A DNA stretch of 64,000 nt from Blastococcus haudaquaticus (GCF_900230285.1 NZ_OCNK01000002.1:868001-932000); one strand, 5' to 3'. Positions 15,540-26,200 are shown, numbered from the stretch's first letter. Made by a program: numbers and translations. Notes: generated by a model from the letters alone, not told the origin.

Positions 15540-16463
15540 ATGAACACCCCGCTCAAGCTCGTCGGCTTCGCCGTCGGGCTGGTCGCCGCCTTCGGCGCCG
15601 CGCTCGGCGTCGGCAACGTCGTCGGCCCCGTCGGATCGGTGGCCGACGCCGCCCCGGCCGACGCGCACGCCATGGGCGCCGAACCGGCCGGGCCCCACGA
15701 GGACGGCGGGCACGAGGCCGACGCAGCAGCGCTGCCCGCCGGGCTGGCGGTGTCCGACCGCGGCTACACCCTCGACCTCGCCGCGCGTTCCCTGCCCGCG
15801 GGTTCGGGGACCCCCGTCGAGTTCCGGATCCTCGGCACGGACGGCGAGCCCGTCACCCGGTACGACGTCGAGCACGACGTCGACCTGCACCTGATCGCGG
15901 TCCGCCGCGACCTCACCGGCTTCCAGCACGTGCACCCCGAGCTCGGCCCGGACGGCGTGTGGCGGATCCCCCTCGCCCTGGACCCGGGCGCCTGGCGGCT
16001 GTTCGCCGACTTCACGCCCACAGCCCTCGGCGAGAACCTCACCCTGGGCGCCGACCTCGCGGTCGCCGGCGCGTATTCACCGGCGCCCCTGCCGACGGAG
16101 TCCACCACGGCACAGGTCGACGGCTTCACCGTCGTCCTCAGCGGTTCCCTGGAGCCGGGACAGGAGTCGGAGCTGACCCTGAGCGTCAGCCGCGACGGCC
16201 GGCCGGTCACCGACCTCCAGCCCTACCTGGGCGCGTTCGGCCACCTGGTGGTGCTGCGCGACGGCGACCTCGCCTACCTGCACGCCCACCCCGTCGACGA
16301 AGCGGACGGCGCGGCCGCCACCTCGGGCCCGCACGTCCGGTTCACGACGACCGCACCGTCGGCCGGCGACTACCGGCTGTTCCTGGACTTCAAGCACGAC
16401 GGCGTGGTGCGGACGGCGGCCTTCACCGTCTCCGCCGGTGCGCACGAGGAGGACCACGGATGA
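15540..16463 (+). CDS. Membrane-anchored extracytoplasmic protein of the copper operon
   Basis: 307 residues. One N-terminal signal anchor ([22 protein letters not shown]) is followed by a His/Glu/Asp-rich linker ([19 protein letters not shown]) and two Ig-like beta domains with similar halves: [24 protein letters not shown] then [20 protein letters not shown], each ending in an RLF(A/L)DF strand. The HVHP and HAHP motifs look like metal sites. I infer an outside-facing copper-binding partner for CopA. It overlaps copA by ATGA. Related proteins occur in actinobacterial copper operons without a proven role. Confidence 0.75.
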   Translation: MNTPLKLVGFAVGLVAAFGAALGVGNVVGPVGSVADAAPADAHAMGAEPAGPHEDGGHEADAAALPAGLAVSDRGYTLDLAARSLPAGSGTPVEFRILGTDGEPVTRYDVEHDVDLHLIAVRRDLTGFQHVHPELGPDGVWRIPLALDPGAWRLFADFTPTALGENLTLGADLAVAGAYSPAPLPTESTTAQVDGFTVVLSGSLEPGQESELTLSVSRDGRPVTDLQPYLGAFGHLVVLRDGDLAYLHAHPVDEADGAAATSGPHVRFTTTAPSAGDYRLFLDFKHDGVVRTAAFTVSAGAHEEDHG

Positions 16464-18763
16464 GCGCCCACACCGACCACTCCCCGACCGACCACTCCGC
16501 CACCGACCACTCCGCCACCGACGTGGAGCTGCTGATCGGCGGCATGACCTGCGCCTCCTGCGCGAACCGGATCGAGAAGAAGCTCAACAAGCTCGACGGC
16601 GTCACCGCGACGGTGAACTACGCGACGGAGAAGGCGAAGGTCAGCTTCGGCGACGGCGTCACGCCCGAGGACCTCATCGCCACCGTGGAGAAGACCGGCT
16701 ACACCGCGGCTCTCCCCCAGCCGGTCCGCGCGGAGGAGCCTGCCGAGAGCGACGCCGTGCGGCCACTGCGCACCAGACTCCTGGTGTCCACGTTCCTGAC
16801 CATCCCGGTGATCGCGATGGCGATGGTGCCGGCGCTGCAGTTCGAGTACTGGCAGTGGCTGTCGCTGACGCTCGCCGCGCCGGTCGTCGTCTGGGGCGGC
16901 GCGCCGTTCCACCGGGCGGCGTGGACCAACCTGCGGCACGGCGCCGCGACGATGGACACCCTCGTCTCGCTCGGCACGCTCGCCGCCTTCGGGTGGTCGC
17001 TGTACGCGCTGTTCCTGGGCACCGCAGGCGTTCCCGGCATGACCCACCCGTTCGAGCTCACGATCGCCCGGACCGAGGGCAGCGGGAACATCTACCTCGA
17101 GGCTGCAGCCGGGGTCACCACGTTCATCCTGGCCGGTCGGTACTTCGAGGCCCGGTCCAAGCGCCAGGCCGGCGCGGCCCTGCGCGCACTGCTCGAGCTC
17201 GGGGCCAAGGAGGTCTCGGTGCTCCGCGGTGGCGCGGAGCGGCGCATCCCGGTGGACCAGCTCGGCGTCGGCGATCTCTTCGTCGTCCGGCCGGGCGAGA
17301 AGATCGCCGCCGACGGCGAGGTCACCGAGGGCTCGTCCGCCGTCGACGCCTCGATGCTGACCGGCGAGTCCGTGCCCGTCGAGGTCGGACCGGGCGACAC
17401 GGTGGCCGGCGCGACGGTGAACGCCGGTGGCCGGCTGGTCGTGCGTGCGACGCGGGTCGGCTCGGAGACGCAGCTGGCGCAGATGGCGCGGTTGGTCGAG
17501 GACGCGCAGAACGGCAAGGCGGAGGTGCAGCGGCTGGCCGACCGCATCTCCGGGATCTTCGTGCCGATCGTGCTGACCCTGACCGTCGCGACCCTCGGCT
17601 TCTGGATCGGCACCGGCGCCGGCCTGCCCGCGGCGTTCACCGCCGCGGTCGCCGTCCTGATCATCGCCTGCCCGTGCGCCCTGGGACTCGCGACGCCGAC
17701 GGCCTTGATGGTGGGAACCGGGCGGGGTGCGCAGCTGGGTATCCTGATCAAGGGTCCGGAGGTCCTGGAGAACACCCGCCGCGTGGACACCGTGGTCCTC
17801 GACAAGACCGGCACCGTCACGACGGGCCGGATGACCCTGCTCGACGTCGTGCCCGCGGACGGCGAGGACGCCGACCGGTTGCTGCGGCTGGCCGGTGCGC
17901 TCGAAGCGGCGTCCGAGCACCCGATCGCGCAGGCGGTGGCACGCGCCGCCGCGGAGCGGACCGGCAGCCTGCCGCCGGTCGAGGGCTTCGCGAACGCCGA
18001 GGGTCTCGGCGTGCACGGTGTCGTCGAGGGCTCGGCGGTCGTCGTCGGTCGGCGGCGCTTCCTCGCCGACTGGTCGATGACCCTCTCCCCGGCCTCGGAG
18101 CGGGCCGCCGCCGATGCGGAGGCGGCCGGGCGCACGGCGATCGCCGTCGGGTGGGACGGTGCCGCCCGCGGGGTGCTGGTGGTCGCCGACGCGGTCAAGC
18201 CAGGGTCGGCCACGGCCGTCCGGCAGCTGCGTGACCTGGGCCTGACGCCGATCCTGCTGACCGGCGACAACGAGACGGTGGCGCGGACGGTGGCCGCCGA
18301 GGTCGGCATCGAGACCGTGATCGCGGAGGTCCTGCCCAAGGACAAGGTCGACGTCGTCCGGCGGCTGCAGGGCGAGGGCCGGACGGTCGCGATGGTCGGC
18401 GACGGTGTGAACGACGCACCCGCGCTCGCCCAGGCCGATCTCGGGCTGGCGATGGGGACCGGCACCGACGTGGCGATCCAGGCGAGCGATCTGACACTGG
18501 TGCGCGGCGACCTGCGGGTGGCCGCCGACGCGATCCGACTGTCCCGCCGGACCCTGGCGACCATCAAGGGCAACCTGTTCTGGGCGTTCGCCTACAACGT
18601 CGCGGCGATCCCGCTGGCCGCGGCCGGGCTGCTCAACCCGATGATCGCCGGCGCCGCCATGGCGTTCAGCTCGGTGTTCGTGGTGACCAACAGCCTGCGG
18701 CTGCGCGGCTTCGCCCCGCTGGCCGAGAATCGCGACGACCGTAAGGCCCTCTCCGGAAGCTAG
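16460..18763 (+). CDS. copA: P1B-type copper-exporting ATPase CopA
   Basis: 767 residues. After a His-rich TDHS repeat (about 5-20) comes one HMA domain with CASC (Cys31, Cys34), then eight expected membrane helices. CPC in the transport helix is at 404-406, the phosphorylated Asp448 is in DKTGT, the nucleotide-binding HP pair is in SEHPIAQAV, and [16 protein letters not shown] closes the P domain. LTGES is the actuator loop. CPC plus operon partners csoR and copZ indicate Cu(I) export. Start ATG at 16460 overlaps the previous stop. The stop codon lies in the stem of the terminator. Confidence 0.95.
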   Translation: MSAHTDHSPTDHSATDHSATDVELLIGGMTCASCANRIEKKLNKLDGVTATVNYATEKAKVSFGDGVTPEDLIATVEKTGYTAALPQPVRAEEPAESDAVRPLRTRLLVSTFLTIPVIAMAMVPALQFEYWQWLSLTLAAPVVVWGGAPFHRAAWTNLRHGAATMDTLVSLGTLAAFGWSLYALFLGTAGVPGMTHPFELTIARTEGSGNIYLEAAAGVTTFILAGRYFEARSKRQAGAALRALLELGAKEVSVLRGGAERRIPVDQLGVGDLFVVRPGEKIAADGEVTEGSSAVDASMLTGESVPVEVGPGDTVAGATVNAGGRLVVRATRVGSETQLAQMARLVEDAQNGKAEVQRLADRISGIFVPIVLTLTVATLGFWIGTGAGLPAAFTAAVAVLIIACPCALGLATPTALMVGTGRGAQLGILIKGPEVLENTRRVDTVVLDKTGTVTTGRMTLLDVVPADGEDADRLLRLAGALEAASEHPIAQAVARAAAERTGSLPPVEGFANAEGLGVHGVVEGSAVVVGRRRFLADWSMTLSPASERAAADAEAAGRTAIAVGWDGAARGVLVVADAVKPGSATAVRQLRDLGLTPILLTGDNETVARTVAAEVGIETVIAEVLPKDKVDVVRRLQGEGRTVAMVGDGVNDAPALAQADLGLAMGTGTDVAIQASDLTLVRGDLRVAADAIRLSRRTLATIKGNLFWAFAYNVAAIPLAAAGLLNPMIAGAAMAFSSVFVVTNSLRLRGFAPLAENRDDRKALSGS
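16472..16516 (+). repeat. Three 15-bp tandem repeats at the copA 5' end
   Basis: Copies at 16472-16486, 16487-16501 and 16502-16516; the last two are identical. They encode [10 protein letters not shown] units, giving three regularly spaced His near the N-terminus before the HMA domain. Confidence 0.85.
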
Positions 18764-18795
18764 TGCTCTGAGTCTCCCCGGACTCAGAGCACTAG
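18760..18795 (+). terminator. copper operon terminator
   Basis: Arms 18760-18774 and 18781-18795 form a perfect 15-bp stem with loop TCCCCG. The TAG stop of copA (18761-18763) is part of the left arm. There is no T-tract, as is common in actinobacteria. Confidence 0.8.
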
Positions 18796-18828
18796 CGTGC
18801 GGGGAGGACACGACGAGGGGCGGAACCG

Positions 18829-19188
18829 GTGGGCGACGAGCGAGGACGACGGAGAGTCACCCGGCTGATGGCCGGCGCGGGTGCGGCGACCGGCGTGCTC
18901 CTGGCTGCGCGGCCGCTGCAGGTCGTCGACAGAGTCGCTCCGGCGTTCCCGCGGGAACGCCTCTGGCTGGTGCGCGCACTCGGTGCCCGGTTGCTCGCGC
19001 AGCACGGCGCGGTGCTGGCCGCCCCGGATCCCCGCCTCGTGCGGGCGGGCTCGGCGGTCGATCTGCTGCACGCCGCCAGCATGGTGCCCTTCGTGGCCTC
19101 GGCGCGGTACGGACGAGCCGCGCGGATCAGCGGCGGTCTGGCGGCCGCCTACGCGGCGGTCGCCATCGCCGCGGCTCCGCGCCGGTAG
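18829..19188 (+). CDS. Hypothetical small membrane-associated protein, 119 aa
   Basis: I do not recognise the family. It has a basic N-terminus and two or three moderately hydrophobic helices (LMAGAGAATGVLLAA, AGSAVDLLHAASMVPFVAS, ISGGLAAAYAAVAIAAA), so membrane association is likely. GTG start at 18829, after the copA terminator. Its stop abuts the convergent M56 peptidase gene (19189) with no gap. Confidence 0.6.
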   Translation: MGDERGRRRVTRLMAGAGAATGVLLAARPLQVVDRVAPAFPRERLWLVRALGARLLAQHGAVLAAPDPRLVRAGSAVDLLHAASMVPFVASARYGRAARISGGLAAAYAAVAIAAAPRR

Positions 19189-20121
19189 TCAGAAGGCCGG
19201 CGCCAGCAACAGGACGGTCGGCAGGAGCAGGAGCAGCCCCGCAGCGATGAGCGCCGCCCAGCGGGCGGGGGCGGACAACGGGGACGGCGGCTCGAGCAGC
19301 CTGATCACCCGCGCACCGGTCGCGCTGCCGGTGACCGCGAGCGCGCCGTCCGGCACCCCCGCTCCCCCGGGTCCACCGGCGGCGGCCACGATCGCCCGTG
19401 CCAGCGTGCGGCGTGGCACCCGCCCCGCGAGCGACGCCAGCGCGACGTCGTCGGCCCGCATCTCGACCAGCTCGCGCACCGCGGCGTGCGCCCGGCCCGC
19501 CGCCGGCAGCACCGGCAGCGCCGCCTCCCAGGCGACGAACGGCAACAGCAGCAGGTGGTGGTGCTCGCGCAGGTGGGCCCGCTCGTGCGCGACCACCGCG
19601 GCCAGCTGGTCCTCGTCCAGCTCCGCGACCATCCCGGAGGAGAGCACCAGGAGCGGACGGGCCCCGGGGATGCAGAAGGCGACCGGTGCGGGGTGCTCGA
19701 GCAGCCGGGTGTCCGGCAGGTCCGCCGAGGGCTGCACGACCAGTTCGAGGAGTTCCCGGTGCCGCCGCCGGGCCCGCGTCGTGCGGACCCAGGACAGCAG
19801 GAGCACCCCGAGCAGCTCCGACGCCAGCACACCGGCGAGCGTCAGCGCCACCCAGTGGTCACCGCGGACGGGGTCGCCGGCGGGGTGCCCGGTGAGCACC
19901 GCCCCGAGCGCTTCGGGCAGCGAGTGACCCCACGGCGCCAGGCCGTGGACCAGCAGGGCACCGATGATCGAGAGCCCGCCGGCCAGGCCGACCGCCTGCC
20001 AGCACACCAGCGCCACCAGCGGATCGCGACGTGGCCAGCGCGCACGGGCGAGCAGCGCCGGCACCGGCCACGCGAGCAGCGCCGCGAGCACGGCCAGCGA
20101 GACCGCGGTCGCGGGGAGCAC
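19189..20121 (-). CDS. BlaR1/MecR1-like M56-family membrane metallopeptidase
   Basis: 310 residues with membrane helices at the N-terminus (AVSLAVLAALLAWPVPALL, VALVCWQAVGLAGGLSIIGALLV, VALTLAGVLASELLGVLLL) and C-terminus (WAALIAAGLLLLLPTVLLL). The zinc site HERAH (His179, Glu180, His183) is in VVAHERAHLREHHH, with a downstream Glu in ELVEMRADDVAL. No penicillin-sensor domain follows, so the trigger is not a beta-lactam bound in cis. It presumably destroys or inactivates the BlaI-type repressor encoded 11 bp upstream. GTG start at 20121. Confidence 0.88.
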   Translation of the reverse strand: MLPATAVSLAVLAALLAWPVPALLARARWPRRDPLVALVCWQAVGLAGGLSIIGALLVHGLAPWGHSLPEALGAVLTGHPAGDPVRGDHWVALTLAGVLASELLGVLLLSWVRTTRARRRHRELLELVVQPSADLPDTRLLEHPAPVAFCIPGARPLLVLSSGMVAELDEDQLAAVVAHERAHLREHHHLLLLPFVAWEAALPVLPAAGRAHAAVRELVEMRADDVALASLAGRVPRRTLARAIVAAAGGPGGAGVPDGALAVTGSATGARVIRLLEPPSPLSAPARWAALIAAGLLLLLPTVLLLAPAF

Positions 20122-20132
20122 GGGCTACCGGG

Positions 20133-20504
20133 TCAGCGGGCGGCGTCGGCCGAGGTGCCCGGACCGCCGGCGAGCAGCTCCCGGAGCATGCGCGCCTCGT
20201 CGGCGTTCACGCTGCCGACGAAGCGGGCCAGCACGGCCTCCCGGTCCCCTGCCTGACCGAGCACCTCGTGCATGAGCTCGGCGGCGTGGTCGGCCCGGGT
20301 GCTGCGCGCGGAGAAACCGCGCGGCCGCGCGTCGTCGTGGACGACGAAGCCCTTCTGCTCGAGCCGGGTCAGCACCGTGTGCACGGTGGTCAGGGCGACT
20401 CCCCGGTCGGCGAGGCCGTCGCGCAGCGCGGTCGCCGCCACCGGGCCGTCGGCGGCCCACAGCCGCTCCATGACGGCGCGCTCCAGCTCCCCGAGCGAGG
20501 CCAT
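20133..20504 (-). CDS. BlaI/MecI/CopY-family transcriptional repressor
   Basis: 123 residues. An N-terminal winged helix (LGELERAVMERLWAADGPVAATALRDGLADRGVALTTVHTVLTRLEQKGFV) is followed by a helical dimerisation region. No cysteine is present, so it lacks the CxC metal motif of copper-sensing CopY and should be inactivated by proteolysis. ATG at 20504 is chosen because GGAGG lies just upstream; an in-frame start eight codons earlier lacks this. Co-transcribed with the M56 peptidase and divergent from cydA, with two operators between. Confidence 0.9.
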   Translation of the reverse strand: MASLGELERAVMERLWAADGPVAATALRDGLADRGVALTTVHTVLTRLEQKGFVVHDDARPRGFSARSTRADHAAELMHEVLGQAGDREAVLARFVGSVNADEARMLRELLAGGPGTSADAAR

Positions 20505-20536
20505 CCGCCCTCCTGTCGTCCGTCTCACACGCGATA

Positions 20537-20577
20537 CTTCTACGAGATGTAGAAGAACTCTTCTACTCGGCGTAGAA
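20537..20577. promoter_or_regulatory. Two tandem BlaI-type operators between blaI and cydA
   Basis: CTTCTAC-GAGAT-GTAGAAG (20537-20555) and TTCTAC-TCGGC-GTAGAA (20561-20577) are two near-identical dyads, centres 23 bp apart, about two helical turns. The TAC...GTA pattern fits BlaI/MecI-family sites. They lie 33 bp from the repressor start and 47 bp from cydA, so one repressor could control both directions. Confidence 0.8.
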
Positions 20578-20623
20578 AGAACGTGTCGATAGTACGTCGA
20601 CCTCGACGACGAGGGGACAGGCC

Positions 20624-22219
20624 GTGGACGTCGTAGGCCTTGACGTGTTGGACCTCGACACGTTGGACGTGGCGCGCTGGCAGTTCGGGATCACGACCGT
20701 CTACCACTTCCTCATGGTCCCGCTGACCATCGGGCTGGGGATCCTGGTCGCGGTCATGCACACGATGTGGGTGCGGACCGACAAGCCCGAGTGGCTGCGC
20801 ATGACCCGCTTCTGGGGCCGGGTCTACCTGATCAACTTCGTCCTCGGCGTCGCCACCGGCCTCGTGCAGGAGTTCCAGTTCGGCCTCGCCTGGAGCGAGT
20901 ACAGCCGCTTCGTGGGCGACGTCTTCGGCTCGCTGCTGGCGCTCGAGGCGCTGCTGGCGTTCTTCCTCGAGTCGACGTTCCTCGGCCTGTGGATCTTCGG
21001 CTGGGGCCGGATCCCGAAGAAGGTGCACCTCGCGACACTGTGGGCAGCCGTCGTCGGCTCGATCGTCAGCGCGTACTTCATCATCGCGGCCAACTCCTGG
21101 ATGCAGCACCCGGTCGGCGTCGTCACCGACGACGCCACCGGGCGCCCGCGCCAGGTCGACTTCCTCGCCGTCCTGACCAACAACACCGCGCTGGCCGCGT
21201 TCAGCCACGCGATCGTGGCCGCCCTCATGGTCGCCGGCGCGCTCCTGGTGGGCATCGGCCTGTGGCACCTCCGGAAGCGGAAGCTCGCGCAGCTGCCCAC
21301 CACGGACACCGATCACGCCGTGTGGCGCCGGTCGGTCCGGCTCGGCGGCTGGGTGTCGCTGGCGGCCTTCGCGCTCGTGGCGCTCACCGGCGACTGGCAG
21401 GGCAAGCTCATGTACGAGCAGCAGCCGCTCAAGATGAGCTCCGCCGAAGCGCTCTGCGAGACCGAGGCGCCGGCGTCCTTCTCGATCTTCGCCTGGGGCA
21501 AGCTCGGCTCGAACGAGTGCGACGACGTCCACTCGATCACCGTCCCGTACATCCTCAGCTACCTGGCGCACGGCGACTTCTCGACCGCCGTCCCCGGCGT
21601 GAACGAGCTGCAGGAGGAGTACTCGGCGGCCTACGGGGAGACCTACCCCGACGACCCGTCGTTCGGCGACAAGGCCGGCGAACCGATCGACTACACGCCG
21701 GTCCTCGCGGTCACCTACTGGAGCTTCCGGCTGATGATCGGCATGGGCGCCGTCTCCGCGGCGGTCGCGGCCTACGCGCTGTGGGCCACGCGGAAGGGCC
21801 GGGTGCCGACGTCGCGGATCGGCGTCTACGGCTCGCTGCTCGCCGTCGCCGCGCCCTTCGTCGGCAACGCCACCGGCTGGATCTTCACCGAGATGGGCCG
21901 CCAGCCCTTCGTCGTGTACCCGAACCCGGACGTGCCGGTCGAGGACCAGATCTACTTCTTCACCGCCCAGGCCGTCTCCCCCGGCATCTCCGCCGGCGAG
22001 GTCTGGACGTCGCTGATCTCGCTCACCGTCGTCTACGGCGCGCTCGCCGTCGTCGAGCTGTGGCTGCTCAGCCGCTTTGTCCGCCGCGGGGTGACCAGCG
22101 GCGACGGCCACCCCACCCCCGGGTTCACCCCGGAGCCGCCGGACGACGGGGACGACGGCCCCGACCGCGGTGCGCCACGTCGCGACCGCGACGACGACGT
22201 CCTCCAGTTCGCCTACTGA
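20624..22219 (+). CDS. cydA: Cytochrome bd ubiquinol/menaquinol oxidase subunit I
   Basis: 531 residues, multi-pass membrane protein of the oxygen-reducing bd terminal oxidase. RWQFGITTVYHFLMVPLTIGLG carries the conserved first haem His; GWIFTEMGRQPFVVYPNP carries the Met haem b558 ligand region and the GRQP motif. A soluble loop with two Cys (ALCETEAPASF, SNECDD) lies between helices about where the Q-loop is expected. It accepts electrons from menaquinol in this type of organism (inference). GTG start at 20624. First gene of cydA-cydB-cydDC; 21 bp to cydB. Confidence 0.95.
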   Translation: MDVVGLDVLDLDTLDVARWQFGITTVYHFLMVPLTIGLGILVAVMHTMWVRTDKPEWLRMTRFWGRVYLINFVLGVATGLVQEFQFGLAWSEYSRFVGDVFGSLLALEALLAFFLESTFLGLWIFGWGRIPKKVHLATLWAAVVGSIVSAYFIIAANSWMQHPVGVVTDDATGRPRQVDFLAVLTNNTALAAFSHAIVAALMVAGALLVGIGLWHLRKRKLAQLPTTDTDHAVWRRSVRLGGWVSLAAFALVALTGDWQGKLMYEQQPLKMSSAEALCETEAPASFSIFAWGKLGSNECDDVHSITVPYILSYLAHGDFSTAVPGVNELQEEYSAAYGETYPDDPSFGDKAGEPIDYTPVLAVTYWSFRLMIGMGAVSAAVAAYALWATRKGRVPTSRIGVYGSLLAVAAPFVGNATGWIFTEMGRQPFVVYPNPDVPVEDQIYFFTAQAVSPGISAGEVWTSLISLTVVYGALAVVELWLLSRFVRRGVTSGDGHPTPGFTPEPPDDGDDGPDRGAPRRDRDDDVLQFAY

Positions 22220-22240
22220 GCCGCACAGGAGTTCCCGACC

Positions 22241-23257
22241 ATGGACCTGCAGACCCTCTGGTTCGCCGCGGTGGCGGTGCTCTGGACCGGCTTCCTCCTG
22301 CTCGAGGGCTTCGACTTCGGCGTCGCCGCGCTGCTGCCGGTGCTCGGCCGGCGCACCCCGGACCGGCACCTGATGCTGCGCAGCATCGGCCCGCTCTGGG
22401 ACGGCAACGAGGTGTGGCTGATCACCGCCGTCGGCGCGGTGTTCGCCGCCTTCCCCGGCTGGTACGCCACCTGGCTGCCCACGCTCTACCTGCCCTTCGT
22501 GCTGGTGCTGTTCGGCCTGATCATCCGGGCGGTCGCCTTCGAGTGGCGGCACTCCCACCACACCCCCGCCTGGGACTCCAGCTGGACCTGGGTCATCACG
22601 ACCGGATCGCTGATCGCCGCGCTGGGCATCGGCGCCGCGCTCGGGGCGACCACCCTCGGCCTGCCCATCGACGCCGACGGCACCCGGGTCGGCGGTGCCT
22701 TCGCCGGACTGGGCTGGCCGGCGCTGCTGGGCGCGGTCGCGGTCCTGGCGTTCTCCGTGGTGCACGGCGCGATGTTCCTGGCGCTGAAGACCGACGGGCC
22801 GATCCGGATGGCCGCCCGCGCGTTCGCCCGCCGGTGGGCGCCGGTGGCCTCGCTGCCGCTGCTGGCCTGGGCCGGTCTGGTGCAGCTGCGGGATGGGACG
22901 GCGGTCACCGCGGTGCTGTGGCTGGTCGCGGCGCTGGCCGTGGTCGTCGCCTGGGCCCGGATCCGGGTGGAGCGCGAGGGGCAGGCCTTCGCCGCCTGGG
23001 GCACGATGCTGGCCTCGGCGGCCGCCACGATCTTCGGCGCGGCCTACCCGGTCGTCGTCCCCTCGACGGTCGACGCGGCGTTCGACGTGACGATCGCGGA
23101 CGCGTCGGTCAGCGACTACACGCTCACCGTGATGACCTGGGCCGCCGGGATCGGGCTGCCCGTGGTGCTGGGCTACCAGGCCTGGACCTACTGGGTGTTC
23201 CGCCAGCGGCTGACCGCCGAGCCCGTGCACGAGGAGCCGGCAGAGGCGCACGCATGA
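22241..23257 (+). CDS. cydB: Cytochrome bd oxidase subunit II
   Basis: 338 residues with about eight membrane helices, starting LQTLWFAAVAVLWTGFLLLEGFDFGVAALLPVLG and containing GPLWDGNEVWLITAVGAVFAAFPGWYAT, the CydB signature. It pairs with CydA to form the oxidase. It overlaps the cydDC gene by ATGA, so the assembly transporter is made together with the oxidase. Confidence 0.95.
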   Translation: MDLQTLWFAAVAVLWTGFLLLEGFDFGVAALLPVLGRRTPDRHLMLRSIGPLWDGNEVWLITAVGAVFAAFPGWYATWLPTLYLPFVLVLFGLIIRAVAFEWRHSHHTPAWDSSWTWVITTGSLIAALGIGAALGATTLGLPIDADGTRVGGAFAGLGWPALLGAVAVLAFSVVHGAMFLALKTDGPIRMAARAFARRWAPVASLPLLAWAGLVQLRDGTAVTAVLWLVAALAVVVAWARIRVEREGQAFAAWGTMLASAAATIFGAAYPVVVPSTVDAAFDVTIADASVSDYTLTVMTWAAGIGLPVVLGYQAWTYWVFRQRLTAEPVHEEPAEAHA

Positions 23258-26200
23258 GCGCGCCGGCCGGGAAGGGCCCGCTCGGAGCGCTGGCGGGGGT
23301 GCCCGGGCTGACCGGCGCACTGGTCCGCGCGGCCGTCGCGGCGCTCGGGCAGACCGCCGGGCTGGTGCTGCTGGCGGCCGGACTCGCGCACGCCGTCGCG
23401 CGGGCCACCGGGTACGCCGAGGGCACGGTCGCCCTTCCTCTCGTCCTGGCGGCGGCCGGCGCCGCGCTGCGGGCGATCGCCGGCACGGCCGGCGACGTGC
23501 TCGCCGCCCGCGACGCCCGCCGGGCCGAGGACCGGTTGCGCCGTGACCTGCTCGGCCGGCTGGCCGCCTCCCCCGCCGCCGTCGCCGCGGCCGGCGGTCC
23601 CGGCCCGGCCGCGGTCCTGGCGACGACGCGGCTGCACGAGCTCGGCCCGGCGCTGGCCACCTACCTGCCGGCGCTGGCGCAGACGATCGTCGTCCCCCCG
23701 GTCCTGCTCCTCGTCCTCGCCTGGACCGACCTGCTGTCGGCGGTGCTGGTCGCCGTCACCCTGCCGCTGGTGCCCGTGTTCATGGTGCTGGTCGGGAGGT
23801 ACACGCAGTCCGCCACCGCCGACTCCGCCCGCGCCCTGGACCGGATCGCCGCCCACGTCGCCGAGCTCGTCCGTGGCCTGCCGGTGCTCGTCGGCCTCGG
23901 GCGGGCGGCCGACCAGGCCGCGGCCCTGGCCCGGCTCGGCGAGGCGCACCGCGTCCGGACCCTCGCGACCCTGCGCATCGCCTTCCTCTCGGCGCTGGTG
24001 CTCGAGCTGATCGCCACGCTCTCGGTGGCACTGGTCGCCGTAACCGTCGGGCTCCGGCTGGTGCACGGCGACATGGCGCTGACCCTCGGCGTCACCGCCC
24101 TGCTCCTGGCGCCGGAGGCGTTCGCGCCGCTGCGCGCCCTGGGCGCGGCCCACCACGCCTCGGAGGATGCCGCGCTCGCCGCCGCCGAGGCCAGGGCGGT
24201 GCTCGCGGCCCCGGCTCCTCCCCCGTCGCGCACGTCCGACGGCGACGACCCGCGCGGTGCCGACGTCGACGTCCGGGGACTGACCGTCGCCTACCCGGGT
24301 CGCTCGACGGCGGCCCTGCCACCGGTCGACCTCGCCCTCCGCCCGGGTGAGCTGGTGGCCCTGCGCGGCGCCAGCGGTTCCGGGAAGTCGACCCTGCTCG
24401 CCGTCCTCGCCGGGCTCGCCGACCCGGACGCCCGGGTCACGGGCTCGGTGCACGGGCAGCCGGGCGCCGTCGCGTACGTGCCGCAGTTCCCGCGGACTAC
24501 GGGAGCGACCGTCGCCGACGAGCTGCGCCGACACGCGGGCTCGGACCCCGGCGTGGACGAGATCGTCGGCGAGGCCTTCGTCGTGGAGGCGCTGGGACGC
24601 GTGGGCGCCTTGGCGCTGGCCGGGCGGACCCCGGAGTCGCTGTCCCCCGGCGAGCTGCAGAAGGTGGCCTTCGCCCGCGCGCTGATCCGCATCCGGCGCG
24701 GCGCCCGCCTGCTCCTGCTGGACGAGCCCACCGCCCACCTGGACGACGACGCCCGTGCCGTCGTCGCCGAACTGCTGCTCGCCCTCCGCGGGACCGTGAC
24801 CACCCTGCTGGTCACGCACGACCCGCTGCTCGCCGCCCTCGCCGATTGCACCGTCGAGCTCCCGTCCCCGACGGTGGCGACCCCGGTCCCGGCGCCGTCA
24901 GCCGGTCGCGGAGCGGTGGTGGTCCCGGCGGAGGATGGCCCGGCCGCCCCGGCGCCGGTGCGCGGGGCGCTGCGGCGAGCGGTGCTCACCGGATCCCTCT
25001 CCTCGGGTGCCGGGATCGCGCTGACCGCGGTGTCGGGCTGGCTGATCGTCCGCGCCGCGGAGATGCCGCCCGTCCTCACGCTGATGGTCGCCATCGTCGG
25101 TGTCCGGTTCTTCGGCCTCGGCCGGGCGCTGCTGCGCTGGCTGGAGCGGATGACAGCGCACGACGCCGCCCTCCGCCTGGCCGCGGCCACCCGGGTCCGC
25201 GTCTGGGCGGCGCTCGCCGCCCAGGGCATCGCGGCCGACCGGACGCCCGGCTCTGCGCTGGCCCGGGTGGTCGGCGACGTGGGCGTGCTGCAGGACCTCA
25301 CCGTCCGCGTGCGCCCGCCGCTCCGGGTCGCCGGGGTGGTCACCGTCGGAACGGTCGCGGCGCTGGCCCTGCTCGACGCGGCGGCGGCCGCGACGGTGGG
25401 GCTCGTCCTGGCCGGCACCGTCGCCCTCGTCGTCCTGGTGCACCGCCGGGTCGACGCCGGTGCCGCGCGCGCCGACAGCACGCTCCGGGTGACGGCGCTC
25501 CACGAGACGACGACGGTGCTGCACGGGGTGCCCGACCTCCGGGCCCACGGACTCGCGGATCGCGTGGCCGGGGATCTCGACTTCCTCGCCGACCGGCAGG
25601 CAGCCGCAGCCCGCACCGGCACCCGCGCGGCGGCCCTCGGCACCGGCCTCGTGGTGCTGGGGACCGGCCTGGCCGCGGTGCTCGCCACCGCCGTCGCCGC
25701 GCAGGGGGGCCTCGCCGGCCCGACGCTGGCCGTGGTCGCGCTGGCTCCGCTCGCGCTCGCCGAACCGCTGGCGGGGATGGTGACGGCTCTGCAGCGGCGG
25801 GGCGCCCTCGCCGACGCCGAGGCCCGCATCGACGCCGTCCTCACCGCACCGGTGCCCGTCGACCCCGCGACCCCGCTGGCCGTCCCGGCGAGGGTGGACG
25901 ACGTGGCGGTCGACGACCTCGTCGCGGGGTGGCCGGGCGGACCCGACGTGCTCCGCGGGGTGGACGCCGTCGCCCGCGCGGGCCACGGGTGGCTCGTGGT
26001 CCGCGGACCCTCCGGGTCGGGGAAGTCGACCTTCCTGGCCGTCCTCATGGCGGCGCTCCGCCCCCGCAGCGGGGCCTACGCGGTGGGCGGCACCGACACC
26101 GCGCGTCTGGCCGGGCAGGACCTCCGGTCGCGCATCGCCTGGCTCCCGCAGGAGGCGCACGTCTTCGCCTCGACCATCCGGGCCAACCTGGCGACCGCGG

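Noticed and set aside
20133-20504. Copper-responsive CopY identity for the BlaI-family repressor, given the nearby copper operon
   Set aside because: There is no Cys at all in the protein, so the CxC metal motif is missing, and an M56 peptidase partner is present instead.
20540-23320. Long antisense open frame over cydA and cydB
   Set aside because: Same GC artefact; the opposite strand encodes clear cytochrome bd subunits.
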